NCBI RefSeq assembly: GCF_019048265.1
Contig: NZ_CP077311.1
Span: forward strand, 3,605,001-3,669,000
Direction of reading: 5' to 3'
Origin: Aeromonas sp. FDAARGOS 1405
GTDB lineage: Bacteria > Pseudomonadota > Gammaproteobacteria > Enterobacterales > Aeromonadaceae
DNA: 64,000 nt
Positions 7,661 through 16,371 of this stretch are shown piece after piece; positions within the stretch are counted from its first letter, which is position 1; each line of letters opens with the position of its first letter. A program made the position numbers and the translations under genes. The notes below the pieces were generated by a model that was not told where the DNA came from, ran no database searches, and saw nothing but the letters and a program-made list of their open reading frames with translations.

Positions 7661-8941
7661 TTATCGCAATCTGTCGAGCGGTTTTTGCTGTGCACTCTCA
7701 TGGCGCTCGCTTTGGCTTGTGTGCAGGTATTTGGAGGTAGTGTCGATACTGTCGTGGCCCGCATCAGCTTGTACGTGGGAAAGTGGTCGGCCGTTGAGGT
7801 TGATGTCATGAGTGATCCCGGTGTGGCGAATAGCGTGGGGAGAGAGTTGCCGCATTTCGGCACCATCCTGATAAAAGCCATCCAGCTCGGCAAGCTCGGC
7901 ACCTTTGGTTATCACCGCTTGTATCAGCTCACGCAGCTGACGTATCCCTAAATTGGCATTAAGTTCTCCCTGCTCCCGGCCGTGGGCTGCCGCTTTATGA
8001 CGGATAAAAAGCGGAGTCTGCTCGTTGGGTGCCGGCAAGGGCGAGAGTCCCAGAAACGTGCGATAACGTTCGAGTGCTTGAAGCAGCGCCTGTGAAACGG
8101 CAACAGTGCGGCGCTTGCCCCCCTTGCTACTGGGTATGTAGTAACCCCAGACGCCGGTTTTGCGATCCCGCCTGAACTGCCCCATCACAGGGGTAAAGCC
8201 CGGCCGGGCTGCAACCTCAGAGATCCGCAGATAGCAAGCGTACATCAGAATGGTGAGAAAACGGCTGCGCTCGTGCTGCTCCGGATGGTCGTTGGCAAGG
8301 GTATCGGCGGCCTGCATCACGTATGACCACTGCAACTCGCTGAAGGCCTGCACCTGATCATCGGCCTCCTGCTGTTGCGGCCGTTTGACCCGCTGCAGTA
8401 GCAGAGCGGGATTCCTGTCCATGTACTCCTCCTGGATCAGGAACTGGAAGAAGGCCGACAGGATGGCGAGCTTGGTCTTCATCGCCTGCTCGCTAAGACG
8501 GTAGGGCAAGGTGCGGCCCAGTTCCCGCTTGCCCAAAAACGGTCGCCATTGCGGATTGGGCAACCGCTCCCCCCACTCCTTGTCTAGGACAAATTGCGCC
8601 ACGTTGCGATAGGCGATTAACTCTTCAGGTGGCGACTGACAGTAGTCGAGATAGCGGATCATGATGCGGCGAGTGAGATCTTTCGGGCTGATGGCCGCCT
8701 CGCAAAAGCACCAGTGCAAAAAGGTGGTCAGTTCGCTGCGATAGGTTTTGTAGTTGTTTTCGCTGTTGCGCTGCTCCAGCAACCAATCGACCGCCAGCTC
8801 GTAAACCAGCCCGGCATCGGGCACATCGTTGAGGCTGAGGTTGGCAAGGTACTGATTGACCTGCGGGTTGCCAGTTTCCAGATAGATAAGACTGTCAAAC
8901 AGCGGCATGGCCGGCGGCAAGGATAATGGGTGTTGAGTCAT
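7661..8941 (-). CDS. Tyrosine recombinase/phage-type integrase
   Basis: A 426-residue site-specific recombinase with an N-terminal SAM-like core-binding region (about 45-190) and a C-terminal catalytic domain. The catalytic set is intact: Arg239 (LRISE), a Lys in SSKGGKR near 273, His369 and Arg372 (HAIRH), His396 (AGHDSID) and Tyr405 (SKYLH). It is therefore probably active. It lies between dif and yebG in an accessory patch with decayed genes. No xis, replication or structural phage gene accompanies it. No good ribosome site precedes the ATG at 8941. Confidence 0.88.
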   Translation of the reverse strand: MTQHPLSLPPAMPLFDSLIYLETGNPQVNQYLANLSLNDVPDAGLVYELAVDWLLEQRNSENNYKTYRSELTTFLHWCFCEAAISPKDLTRRIMIRYLDYCQSPPEELIAYRNVAQFVLDKEWGERLPNPQWRPFLGKRELGRTLPYRLSEQAMKTKLAILSAFFQFLIQEEYMDRNPALLLQRVKRPQQQEADDQVQAFSELQWSYVMQAADTLANDHPEQHERSRFLTILMYACYLRISEVAARPGFTPVMGQFRRDRKTGVWGYYIPSSKGGKRRTVAVSQALLQALERYRTFLGLSPLPAPNEQTPLFIRHKAAAHGREQGELNANLGIRQLRELIQAVITKGAELAELDGFYQDGAEMRQLSPHAIRHTGITHDINLNGRPLSHVQADAGHDSIDTTSKYLHTSQSERHESAQQKPLDRLR

Positions 8942-9283
8942 GGTGTTGCTTGTTGATGATGAATCGATATGTGCCTGTGAGCCGAGATGATAAAAAAGGG
9001 CTCGTGATAGATGAATGCTGCTTCTGCTAGTTTTTGTTCTGTCTCTTGTTATTGCTGATTGAGGTCACCGGGAGCGATCTGGATAACGATCTCTCCACTG
9101 TTTGCTCATTATTTCCTCATAGATCTGGCTGGTTTCGCTCAGTTGTGTACGCTATTCAGTTATGCATGGGATATGCATCTTTGTTAAAAAACTCTCGGGA
9201 TAAATAGCCGTAAAAATGGATTTAAATGCAATTAAAGTGAATGGTGTGAGCTATTTATCCCGAGAAATAGCAGGTCTGTGCAA
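8942..9283. other. Gene-free stretch upstream of the recombinase
   Basis: A 342-base AT-rich gap between the recombinase start and the yebG stop. It holds the 16-bp inverted repeat at 9193-9265 and a short ATGCAT pair near 9163-9179. I see no open frame with a ribosome site. It probably carries the recombinase promoter. Confidence 0.6.
9193..9265. repeat. Perfect 16-bp inverted repeat with 41-bp spacer
   Basis: TCTCGGGATAAATAGC at 9193-9208 is exactly inverted as GCTATTTATCCCGAGA at 9250-9265. The spacer is AT-rich and has no poly-T on either side, so it is not a typical intrinsic terminator. It lies about 250 bases upstream of the recombinase start and 18 bases beyond the yebG stop. It could be a recombination or regulator-binding site, or a cruciform-forming element. 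Confidence 0.8.
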
Positions 9284-9586
9284 TCAGGCAACCTGTTTGA
9301 GTGGCTTCTCCTTGCGCTTGGCCGCTGGAGCCTCTTCTTCCTTCGTGCCTGCCTGAACCTTGCCGCCACGCAGCAGGGTTTGCAGCACATCACGCTGCTC
9401 TGCCAGGTAGAATGCCAGACTCTCTTGCTGCTCTGGTGCCAGCTCGATCGGGGCGCCAGCCAACAGAGTCATCAACTCGTCGGCCGTATCCAGCAGCTTG
9501 TCATAGGCATCGGCCTCTTTTTTGCTGGCAAAGGTCATTTTTTCCACTCCCCCACGAACAACCACATATTTGATCTCGACAGCCAT
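9284..9586 (-). CDS. yebG: SOS-induced protein YebG
   Basis: A 100-residue protein starting MAVEIKYVVVRGG and containing SKKEADAYDKLLDTAD, closely matching the YebG family (E. coli 96 residues) up to a variable Lys/Glu-rich tail. The molecular function is unknown; in E. coli it is a LexA-regulated DNA-damage gene. ATG at 9586 is chosen over upstream in-frame starts because AGGAGG lies 6 bases before it and the homology begins there. A LexA-type box lies 33-52 bases upstream. Confidence 0.92.
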   Translation of the reverse strand: MAVEIKYVVVRGGVEKMTFASKKEADAYDKLLDTADELMTLLAGAPIELAPEQQESLAFYLAEQRDVLQTLLRGGKVQAGTKEEEAPAAKRKEKPLKQVA

Positions 9587-9618
9587 GATGGCCTCCTCTT
9601 GGTGATAATGGATAGAGT

Positions 9619-9638
9619 ATATGTATGGATATACAGTA
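9619..9638 (-). promoter_or_regulatory. LexA (SOS) box upstream of yebG
   Basis: On the minus strand, TACTGTATATCCATACATAT fits the LexA operator TACTGTATATATATACAGTA with the left CTG intact and CAT in place of the right CAG. Its position just upstream of yebG matches that gene's known SOS control. Confidence 0.8.
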
Positions 9639-9756
9639 TTGCAAATAGCCTCACCGGAAAAGAGTTCGCCGGGGTTTAGCGACAAAAGCCGCGCTGGATC
9701 AAGCTGTCTCAAAGTGTCATTTGACTTCCACGTCAGACTGGTCGGATCATGGCCTT

Positions 9757-10632
9757 ATGACGATCGTACGACACCTGTTTATCCTGCTGATGGTAGAGGT
9801 GCTGCTCCTTGGGAGTATCGCCCACTTGGTCGTGGGACTCCCCTGGTTGCTGACCCTGCTGTTTGTGGTGTTTTCCCTGCTTGGGGTGCGCTGCCTGGTG
9901 GTGCTCGGTAGCTGGCTGTTTACCCGCTTCTACCCCTCCCCGGCTATCGGCCTTTGGCGCAGGGTGAAGATGATGGCGCAGGAGATGCTGGCCTACCTCT
10001 ACACCTTCACCTTGTTGCTACCGTTTGAGCCTTTGCTGATGGCACCCGATCGGCTGCGTCCATGCCAGCGCCCCGTATTGCTGGTGCATGGTTACGGTTG
10101 CAGTCGCGGGATCTGGCGCACCCAGCGCGCCCAACTGGAGGCCGCAGGCCATGTGGTCGCCACCATTACCCTGATGCCACCATTTGGTCATATCGATGAG
10201 ATGGTGCCGCTACTGGGCAAGCGAATTGACGATGTGCTCGCGCAAACTGGGGCTGACAAGCTGGTGCTGGTCGGTCACAGTATGGGCGGGCTGGTCTGCC
10301 GCGACTATCTGGCTATCCATGGTGGTGACAAGGTAGAGTGCCTGGTCACCCTGGCCACCCCCCATCAGGGCAGTCAGCTTGCCGCCCTTGGGCTTGGGGC
10401 CAATGCCCGTGAGATGGAGCCCGGTTCCGGCTGGTTGCAGCGTTTCGCCTCGGTTCCTCTCTGCGTACCCGGCATCTCGGTGCGCACCAGTCACGACAAT
10501 GTGGTGATGCCGCAGGAGCGGCAACGCTTGGCGGGAATGGAAGATATCGAGTTGCCTGCCATTGGCCATCTCTCTCTGCTCTACTCGCGCCGCACGACTG
10601 ATCTGCTGCTTTATCTGCTGTCCCGAGTCTGA
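9757..10632 (+). CDS. Alpha/beta hydrolase, lipase-like, with N-terminal membrane segments
   Basis: A 291-residue protein from ATG 9757 (a TTG 36 bases upstream is also open; neither has a clear ribosome site). Two or three hydrophobic helices occupy about residues 5-60, anchoring it to the inner membrane. The catalytic domain shows an oxyanion-hole motif HGYG (111-114), the nucleophile elbow GHSMGG with Ser175, and a late GHLSL that may supply the histidine. TLATPHQGSQLA after the elbow is typical of triacylglycerol-lipase/PGAP1-like enzymes. The substrate is not known; esters or lipids are likely. Confidence 0.8.
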   Translation: MTIVRHLFILLMVEVLLLGSIAHLVVGLPWLLTLLFVVFSLLGVRCLVVLGSWLFTRFYPSPAIGLWRRVKMMAQEMLAYLYTFTLLLPFEPLLMAPDRLRPCQRPVLLVHGYGCSRGIWRTQRAQLEAAGHVVATITLMPPFGHIDEMVPLLGKRIDDVLAQTGADKLVLVGHSMGGLVCRDYLAIHGGDKVECLVTLATPHQGSQLAALGLGANAREMEPGSGWLQRFASVPLCVPGISVRTSHDNVVMPQERQRLAGMEDIELPAIGHLSLLYSRRTTDLLLYLLSRV

Positions 10633-10669
10633 CCCTCCTTAACCGTTCTTCAACTGCTATTCCAAATAA

Positions 10670-10699
10670 AACAGGGGCCTGATTGCTCAGGCCCCTGTT
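10670..10699. terminator. Bidirectional terminator
   Basis: Perfect 13-bp arms AACAGGGGCCTGA and TCAGGCCCCTGTT around a TTGC loop, between the convergent hydrolase and fatty acyl-CoA reductase genes. Confidence 0.8.
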
Positions 10700-10722
10700 G
10701 ATCTCTTTATCCCATCACCCGG

Positions 10723-12696
10723 TTAGAAGTGTATCCCCTTGATCAGGGTCGAGACGGCAACCTGATCGGCGGTGGCCTTGGATTTGTCGCCATCCTTGGG
10801 ATCGGCAAAGGTGCGGAAGCTGGTGTTCATGATGACCTGAGCGACACGCGGAGCCAGAGCGTGAACCACCTGACCAAATACCCCGAGGCGTGTGGCCAGT
10901 CGCACATGCTTGTTGATGATGGTATCGCACACCAGATCGGCCGCCTCTTCCGGCGTCATCATCGGTACCTGCTCATAGACCTTGGTCGGCGCGACCATCG
11001 GCGTTTTCACCAGCGGCATATTGATGATGGAGAAGCTGACCCCTTTATCGGCAAACTCGGAGGCGGCGGTACGCACCCAGGCATCGAGGGCCGATTTGGA
11101 GGCAACATAGGCGGAGAAGCGCGGCGCATTGGTCAACACCCCGATGGAGGAGATGTTGATGATGTGCCCTTTTTTCTTCTCAATCATGGTGGGCAGTACC
11201 CCCATGATCACCTTGAGCGCACCGAAGTAGTTGAGCTGCATGGTGCGCTCCAGATCGTGGAAGCGATCGAAGGAGTCCTCGATGGAGCGGCGGATGGAGC
11301 GGCCGGCATTGTTGACCAGAATATCGACGCCACCGTGATCGGCCACGATGCGAGCGGTGATCTCCTCGGCCTGCGCCAGATTGGAGAGATCCCCCTGATA
11401 GATTTCGATGGTCAGCCCCAGCTCGGCAAACTCCGCTTTAGTCTCGGCAATCTTCTGCTCGTCGCGAGCGATGGTAACGACGTTGGCCCCCGCACCCGCC
11501 AGCTTGCGCGCGGTTGCACGACCAATGCCGGAGGTGGCTCCGGTCACCAGCACCACCTTGCCTTCTACCCGACCACGCAGGGAGCGATCGATGAAGAGCT
11601 CCGGGTCGAGGTGGCGCTCCCAGTAATCCCATAACCGCCAGGCGTAGCTGTGCAGCGGTGGCACTTCGATACCGGTCCCTTTCAGTACCCGCTGGGTTTC
11701 GCGACTGTCGAAACGGGTGGGATAGCTGATAAGGCGGAACACATCCTTGGGCAGACCCAGATCGGCGATGGCGGCATCGCGGATGCGGCGCACCGGCGCC
11801 ATGGTCATCAGCATGGCGGTCAGGTGGCGGGGAATGAAATTAAAGAGAGAGGCGTTGATGCGGATCGCAGGCTCCGGCGCATGGGCGGCGCGGGAGAAGG
11901 TGCTCAGCATGTCGCCGACCCGCATCGGGTTGGGGTCGGTCAGGTGGAAGGTCTTGTTCTCCTCGCCCTCCTGATGGGCAATATGCACCATGGCATCGAC
12001 CACAAAGTTGACAGGCACTATGTTGATGCGCCCGCCCTCAACCCCGATGGCGGGCATCCAGGGCGGCAGCAGGCGACGCAGCTTCTGGATGGTCTTGAAG
12101 AAGTAGTAAGGGCCGTCAATCTTGTCCATCTCGCCGGTATTGGAGTCACCTACAACGATCCCCGGTCGGTAGACCCGCCACGGAATAGTGCACTCGTTTC
12201 GCACAATCCCTTCCGCTTCGTGCTTGGTCTGGAAGTAAGGCATGTCGAGGTGTTCGGCCTCATCGAACATGTCCTCGCGAAACAGACCGTCAAACAGGCC
12301 CGCTGCAGCGATGGAGCTGCAGTGGTGGAACTGCCCCGCCCCCAGCCGCTCGGCAAGTTGAACAGCCTGACGGGTCCCTTCGGTGTTGACCTGCTGCTGG
12401 ATCCCGGCCTTGGCGTTCAGATCATAGATAGCAGCCAGATGGAAGAAGTGGTCTATCTTGCCGATCAACTGTTCCTGTATCTCGACCGATACCCCCAGCA
12501 GCGGTTGCGTCATGTCGCCAAAAACCGGGACTGCGCGCGATTCATCCACATTCCAGAATGCAAATAACTCCGGCAATTTATCCTGATGAGAGGCGCGCAT
12601 CAGAAAATAGACGATACAGTCGGGATGCTGTTGGAATAACTTTTTGATCAATCGACGCCCGATAAAACCACTACCGCCAGTAATGAAATAGTTCAT
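10723..12696 (-). CDS. Fatty acyl-CoA reductase (alcohol-forming), Marinobacter FAR type
   Basis: A 657-residue fusion of two Rossmann domains. The N-terminal half (about 1-365) is a male-sterility/FAR-like NAD(P) reductase: GGSGFIGRRL at 7-16 and a YFQTK (YxxxK) motif. The C-terminal half (about 380-657) is a short-chain dehydrogenase: GATSGIGRA, NNAGRSIRRS, and catalytic Ser plus YVASK. Architecture, length and recalled sequence match Marinobacter Maqu_2220, which reduces acyl-CoA through the aldehyde to a fatty alcohol. Together with the wax ester synthase gene at 16372 it implies fatty-alcohol and wax ester formation. It is divergent from the phasin gene across 248 bases. Confidence 0.85.
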   Translation of the reverse strand: MNYFITGGSGFIGRRLIKKLFQQHPDCIVYFLMRASHQDKLPELFAFWNVDESRAVPVFGDMTQPLLGVSVEIQEQLIGKIDHFFHLAAIYDLNAKAGIQQQVNTEGTRQAVQLAERLGAGQFHHCSSIAAAGLFDGLFREDMFDEAEHLDMPYFQTKHEAEGIVRNECTIPWRVYRPGIVVGDSNTGEMDKIDGPYYFFKTIQKLRRLLPPWMPAIGVEGGRINIVPVNFVVDAMVHIAHQEGEENKTFHLTDPNPMRVGDMLSTFSRAAHAPEPAIRINASLFNFIPRHLTAMLMTMAPVRRIRDAAIADLGLPKDVFRLISYPTRFDSRETQRVLKGTGIEVPPLHSYAWRLWDYWERHLDPELFIDRSLRGRVEGKVVLVTGATSGIGRATARKLAGAGANVVTIARDEQKIAETKAEFAELGLTIEIYQGDLSNLAQAEEITARIVADHGGVDILVNNAGRSIRRSIEDSFDRFHDLERTMQLNYFGALKVIMGVLPTMIEKKKGHIINISSIGVLTNAPRFSAYVASKSALDAWVRTAASEFADKGVSFSIINMPLVKTPMVAPTKVYEQVPMMTPEEAADLVCDTIINKHVRLATRLGVFGQVVHALAPRVAQVIMNTSFRTFADPKDGDKSKATADQVAVSTLIKGIHF

Positions 12697-12944
12697 AAAG
12701 AGAATCCTGCTACTGATTAGGGTGTTACTAGGTTGTTAGATATATCACGATTCATATGGGAATCCGCAATTTGATTGTCGGTTCGTGAGCAAACCCTAAT
12801 TTCGGTGGTGTGCCTGTTCCGTTATTAGGTAGAACCCTCTATTTTTTGTCCCTAGACTGAAGTTGAAAAATCAGTAATGCCACAACCCGATTGCAGTTTC
12901 GTTGTCGCCATTACATTTAACTGTCGTTATTCAAGGAGAAGATC

Positions 12945-13517
12945 ATGGCTAAGAAATTGAAAGCGCTGGCAGGGTCAGTGACCGACAACCAACTCACCTC
13001 CACCATCAAGGAGTCCACCCAGCAGATCTGGTTGGCGGGTCTGGGTGCCTATGCCAAGGCGCAGGAAGAGGGTGGCAAGATCTTTGAAGCCCTGGTGCAG
13101 GAAGGTGAAGCGCTGCAAGCAAAAACCCGTCAGAGCGCAGATGAGAAGATTGCCGCTGTGACCGACAAGACTGCCAATACCTGGGGCCGTCTGGAGCAGG
13201 TGTTCGAAGAGCGCGTGGCCCGCGCTGTGGCCAGCCTCGGCATTCCGACCCGTAAGGATATCGACAAGCTCTCCAAGCGCATGGCCGAGCTGACCGACGT
13301 GGTCCAGCAACTGCTGGATGCACAGGAAGAGGAAGCCCCGGCCGCAGAAGCCAAACCGGCTGCCGCCAAAAAGCCCGCTGCCCGCAAGCCTCCGGTAAAG
13401 AAGGCACCGGTAGCCAAGGCTAAAGAGGCCGTAGTTGAGCAGGCCGCCGATCTCCTCTCCGCTGCGGAAGATGCGGTGAAAGAGGTGAAGGCCAAAGCAG
13501 AGAGCGTCCTGCCCTGA
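12945..13517 (+). CDS. Phasin-family granule protein with basic Ala/Lys/Pro tail
   Basis: A 190-residue protein. Residues 1-130 match the PhaF/PhaI-type phasin pattern: STQQIWLAGLGAYAKAQEEG, amphipathic helices and a coiled coil ending DKLSKRMAELTDVVQQLL. From about 135, AAAKKPAARKPPVKKAPVAK forms a histone-like tail, as in PhaF, which binds DNA and granules. In this locus, next to acyl-CoA reductase, lipase and WS/DGAT genes and with no PHA synthase in the window, it may coat neutral-lipid rather than PHA granules; that is inference. AAGGAG lies 7 bases before the ATG. Confidence 0.85.
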   Translation: MAKKLKALAGSVTDNQLTSTIKESTQQIWLAGLGAYAKAQEEGGKIFEALVQEGEALQAKTRQSADEKIAAVTDKTANTWGRLEQVFEERVARAVASLGIPTRKDIDKLSKRMAELTDVVQQLLDAQEEEAPAAEAKPAAAKKPAARKPPVKKAPVAKAKEAVVEQAADLLSAAEDAVKEVKAKAESVLP

Positions 13518-13611
13518 TCCCTCGCGGTGACGGAAGGTGATTGATACCGGCCCATGCCCTGCGCTGGGCCGGTCTTGTCATGGTGAATGTCATGGATAGA
13601 GAGGCGACGCT

Positions 13612-14799
13612 ATGAGTACCATCGCAATTGCCCTTGCTGGCGGCGGGCCGCTCGGCGGCATCTACGAGATCGGTGCCTGTGCTGCCCTCTCTGACAGCAT
13701 CAGTGGCTTGCGCCTTGACCATGCCGATATCTATGTCGGCGTCAGTTCGGGGGCCGTGGTGGCATCGGCGCTGGCCAACGGCATCTCGCCGGCTAAGCTG
13801 GTGCGGATCCTGCTCAGCGATGATTCGGGGGAGATGTTTGACCCGGCCACCTTGCTGCGCCCCGCCTTTCGTGAATATGCCGACCGCCTGACCTCGATCC
13901 CGCCACTGGCGTGGCAGAGCCTGACCTACTATCTGGCGGCGCCCTGGAAGCGGAGCCTGTTTGAGTCGCTGCAAGGGCTCTCCAAGGCCATTCCGACCGG
14001 ACTGTTCGACAACCGCGGGGTGGATCGTACCCTGACCCAGTTTTTCTCTCGCCCCGGCCGCAGCAACGATTTTCGCCAGCTGCGCAGCCGACTGTTTGTG
14101 GTCGCTACCGAACTCGACACCGGTCATCCGGTTGCCTTCGGTAGCCCGGGGCTCGATGACGTGCCCATCTCGGCGGCGGTACAGGCGTCAGCCGCTCTGC
14201 CCGGCCTCTTCCCCCCTTCATTGATTAACGGGCGTTACTATGTGGACGGGGCGCTGATCAAGACCCTGCACGCTTCGGTAGCGCTGGAAGAGGGGGCGGA
14301 TCTGGTGTTCTGCATCAATCCGCTGGTGCCCTATGATGCGGACATGGCCGCCGGCGCGCCGACCAATCTGGTGGACAGCGGTCTGCCGGTGGTGCTGGCC
14401 CAGACTTTTCGCGCCATCATCCACTCCCGCATGCATGTGGGGATGGATCGCTACAAGCACCAATATCCGGACGCCGACGCCCTGCTGTTTGAGCCCTCTT
14501 CTGCCGATGGTGAGATGTTCTTCACCAATGTATTCAGTTACCGGGATCGCCGCCGTCTCTGCGAGCACGCTTACCAGCATACCCGCCGCGATCTCTGGCA
14601 GCGTCGTGACGAGCTGGCGCCGGTGCTTGCCAAGCATGGCCTCGAGCTCAATCTGGCCGCGCTGGCCGATGAAGATCGCACCCTGCTGGCCCCCGGCATT
14701 GGCTCGGTTGCCGCCCTCGACAAGTCGCTGGAGCAGCTGCAGCACTGGCTTGCCAAACGCTATCGCCACGGCGTGCGTCGTTCATCACCAAAGGAGTAG
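13612..14799 (+). CDS. Patatin-like phospholipase/lipid acyl hydrolase
   Basis: A 395-residue patatin-domain protein. The oxyanion loop GGGPLGG lies at residues 10-16, the nucleophile in GVSSGA near residue 44-49, and the dyad aspartate in DGA near 215. No signal peptide, so it is cytoplasmic. It stands between a phasin gene and a TetR gene (start 1 base after its stop), suggesting an operon. It is plausibly the lipase that mobilises stored neutral lipid, though patatins also act on phospholipids. Confidence 0.85.
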   Translation: MSTIAIALAGGGPLGGIYEIGACAALSDSISGLRLDHADIYVGVSSGAVVASALANGISPAKLVRILLSDDSGEMFDPATLLRPAFREYADRLTSIPPLAWQSLTYYLAAPWKRSLFESLQGLSKAIPTGLFDNRGVDRTLTQFFSRPGRSNDFRQLRSRLFVVATELDTGHPVAFGSPGLDDVPISAAVQASAALPGLFPPSLINGRYYVDGALIKTLHASVALEEGADLVFCINPLVPYDADMAAGAPTNLVDSGLPVVLAQTFRAIIHSRMHVGMDRYKHQYPDADALLFEPSSADGEMFFTNVFSYRDRRRLCEHAYQHTRRDLWQRRDELAPVLAKHGLELNLAALADEDRTLLAPGIGSVAALDKSLEQLQHWLAKRYRHGVRRSSPKE

Positions 14800-14800
14800 C

Positions 14801-15442
14801 ATGGATCGCAAACCCAAACGCCGTACCCGGGAGCGGATCCTGACCACTGCCCTCGCCTGCTTCAATCGACAAGGGGAACCCAGCGTCACCACCTCGGCTA
14901 TTGCGGCCGAGATGGAGATCAGCCAGGGCAATCTCTACTACCACTTCCACAACAAGGAGGAGATCGTCAACGCCCTGTTCTGCGAATTTGAACAGCAGAT
15001 GGATCGCCTGCTGGAGGCGGTCAGCACCCCGTCCGATGAGCCCGAAGATATCTGGCTCTTTCTCCACCTGATGTTTGAAGCCGTCTGGCAGTACCGTTTC
15101 CTCTACTACGATATCGCGACCCTGATGAGTGGTTATCATCAGGTGGAACAGCGCTTTTCCGCCCTGCTGCGCCGCAAGGAGCAGACCGCCATCGCCATTT
15201 GCAACCATCTGCAAACGGTCGGGCTGATGGAGGGCACGACGCAACAGATGCGCACGCTGGCGGCCAATGTGGCGCTGGTGGGCACATTCTGGATCTCTTA
15301 CCAGCGGGCACTGCACCCCAAGGCGGACGCCGATATCGCCCTCGGCGTCTTTCAGGTGATGCAGCTGGTCGCACCCTATTTGCGGGCCGATGCCCGCGCT
15401 CATCTGGGCGCCCTCGCCCATCACTACACCGACAAGGTTTGA
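14801..15442 (+). CDS. TetR-family transcriptional regulator
   Basis: A 213-residue protein with a TetR-type helix-turn-helix at about residues 10-55 (SAIAAEMEISQGNLYYHF) and a C-terminal ligand-binding region. AAGGAG overlaps the end of the patatin gene, so the two are translationally linked. In this lipid locus an acyl-CoA or fatty-acid ligand would be reasonable, as for FadR-, PsrA- or DesT-like TetR proteins, but nothing in the sequence identifies the ligand. It probably controls the phasin-patatin operon or the divergent reductase. Confidence 0.85.
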   Translation: MDRKPKRRTRERILTTALACFNRQGEPSVTTSAIAAEMEISQGNLYYHFHNKEEIVNALFCEFEQQMDRLLEAVSTPSDEPEDIWLFLHLMFEAVWQYRFLYYDIATLMSGYHQVEQRFSALLRRKEQTAIAICNHLQTVGLMEGTTQQMRTLAANVALVGTFWISYQRALHPKADADIALGVFQVMQLVAPYLRADARAHLGALAHHYTDKV

Positions 15443-15467
15443 TTCACATGCTACAGGGAGAACAAGC

Positions 15468-16256
15468 ATGACCACTTCACAACTCGAATTTGTCCCCTTC
15501 CCCTACGCGGATGCGGCCTATGACTATGCTGGCCAGAAGCTGGCGGACAACTGGGATCGTCTCCATCAGGGGGATGCCGAACCTTGGCCCGAGGATGAGC
15601 AGGTACAGGATGCCTGGCGGGCCTATCATGCCGGGGATTTTGCCCGAGCTGTCGCCCTTGGCGAAGCGGCCGGTGAGGCGGGCCTCAATGTGGCGAACAA
15701 AGCGCTGGTGATCCACGCCAGCTACCTGCTGGAGGACAAGTATGCCAAGCGCGCCGCCTTCGAACGGGCAGCCAGCCATGCCGAGCAGCTGCAAAAGCGC
15801 CAGCCCAAGAACGCCAACGCCTGGTATTTCCACGCTCTGGCACTCGGGCGATACAGTCAGGTGATCTCCATCTCCAAGGCCCTCTCGCAAGGGATTGGCG
15901 ACAAGATCAAGGCAAGCCTGGAAAAGGCGCTGGAGATCGAACCCGACCACGCGGAAGCCCATATCGCCTTTGGCGCCTGGCACGCCGAGATCGTCGACAA
16001 GCTGGGTGCCATGATCGGCGGCCTCACCTATGGTGCCAAGAAGGAGGAGTCCGAGCGTCACTTCAAGGAGGCGCTGGCGCTGATCCCCGAATCGGCTATC
16101 GCCCGCATGGAGTACGCCAACGCTCAGGTGATGCTGCACGGCAAGAGCCGCCTGAAAGCGGCCGAAGCCCTCTATGCCGAAGCGGCCGAATGCGAACCCA
16201 TGGATGCCATGGAGCGCCTCGATGTGGAGGCGGCGCGGGAAGAGCTGGAGGATTAA
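15468..16256 (+). CDS. TPR-repeat protein of the lipid-storage locus
   Basis: A 262-residue soluble protein starting at ATG 15468, with GGGAG 8 bases upstream. The helical sequence carries tetratricopeptide-like units, for example ANAWYFHALALGRYSQ, EIEPDHAEAHIAFGAWHAE and RHFKEALALIPESAIARME, over residues 90-240. TPR proteins serve as scaffolds; no enzymatic motif is visible. It is last in the phasin-patatin-TetR run and precedes a strong terminator, so it belongs to that transcript. Its role in granule biology is inferred from context only. Confidence 0.75.
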   Translation: MTTSQLEFVPFPYADAAYDYAGQKLADNWDRLHQGDAEPWPEDEQVQDAWRAYHAGDFARAVALGEAAGEAGLNVANKALVIHASYLLEDKYAKRAAFERAASHAEQLQKRQPKNANAWYFHALALGRYSQVISISKALSQGIGDKIKASLEKALEIEPDHAEAHIAFGAWHAEIVDKLGAMIGGLTYGAKKEESERHFKEALALIPESAIARMEYANAQVMLHGKSRLKAAEALYAEAAECEPMDAMERLDVEAAREELED

Positions 16257-16288
16257 CCGCCACTCTTGCCACGGATAGACAACAAAAC

Positions 16289-16319
16289 AAGAGGCCAACC
16301 CGCGGGTTGGCCTCTTTTA
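16289..16319. terminator. Bidirectional terminator
   Basis: Arms AAGAGGCCAACCC and GGGTTGGCCTCTT with a 2-base gap, then TTTTAT. It separates the TPR gene from the convergent wax ester synthase gene. Confidence 0.85.
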
Positions 16320-16371
16320 TGATGGGTGCAGTCCGGTTGGCTACGCCGTCACTGGTCGCTCAAATGCTCGC

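Noticed and set aside
9155..9190. Possible second dif copy near the recombinase (GCATGGGATATGCAT then TGTTAAA)
   Set aside because: Only scattered similarity to dif; arms and spacing do not fit, so it is not called a site.
10729..12567. Two long plus-strand frames of about 300 codons opposite the FAR gene
   Set aside because: Antisense shadows of a well-identified gene; composition His/Gly/Asp-rich with no domain and no ribosome site.
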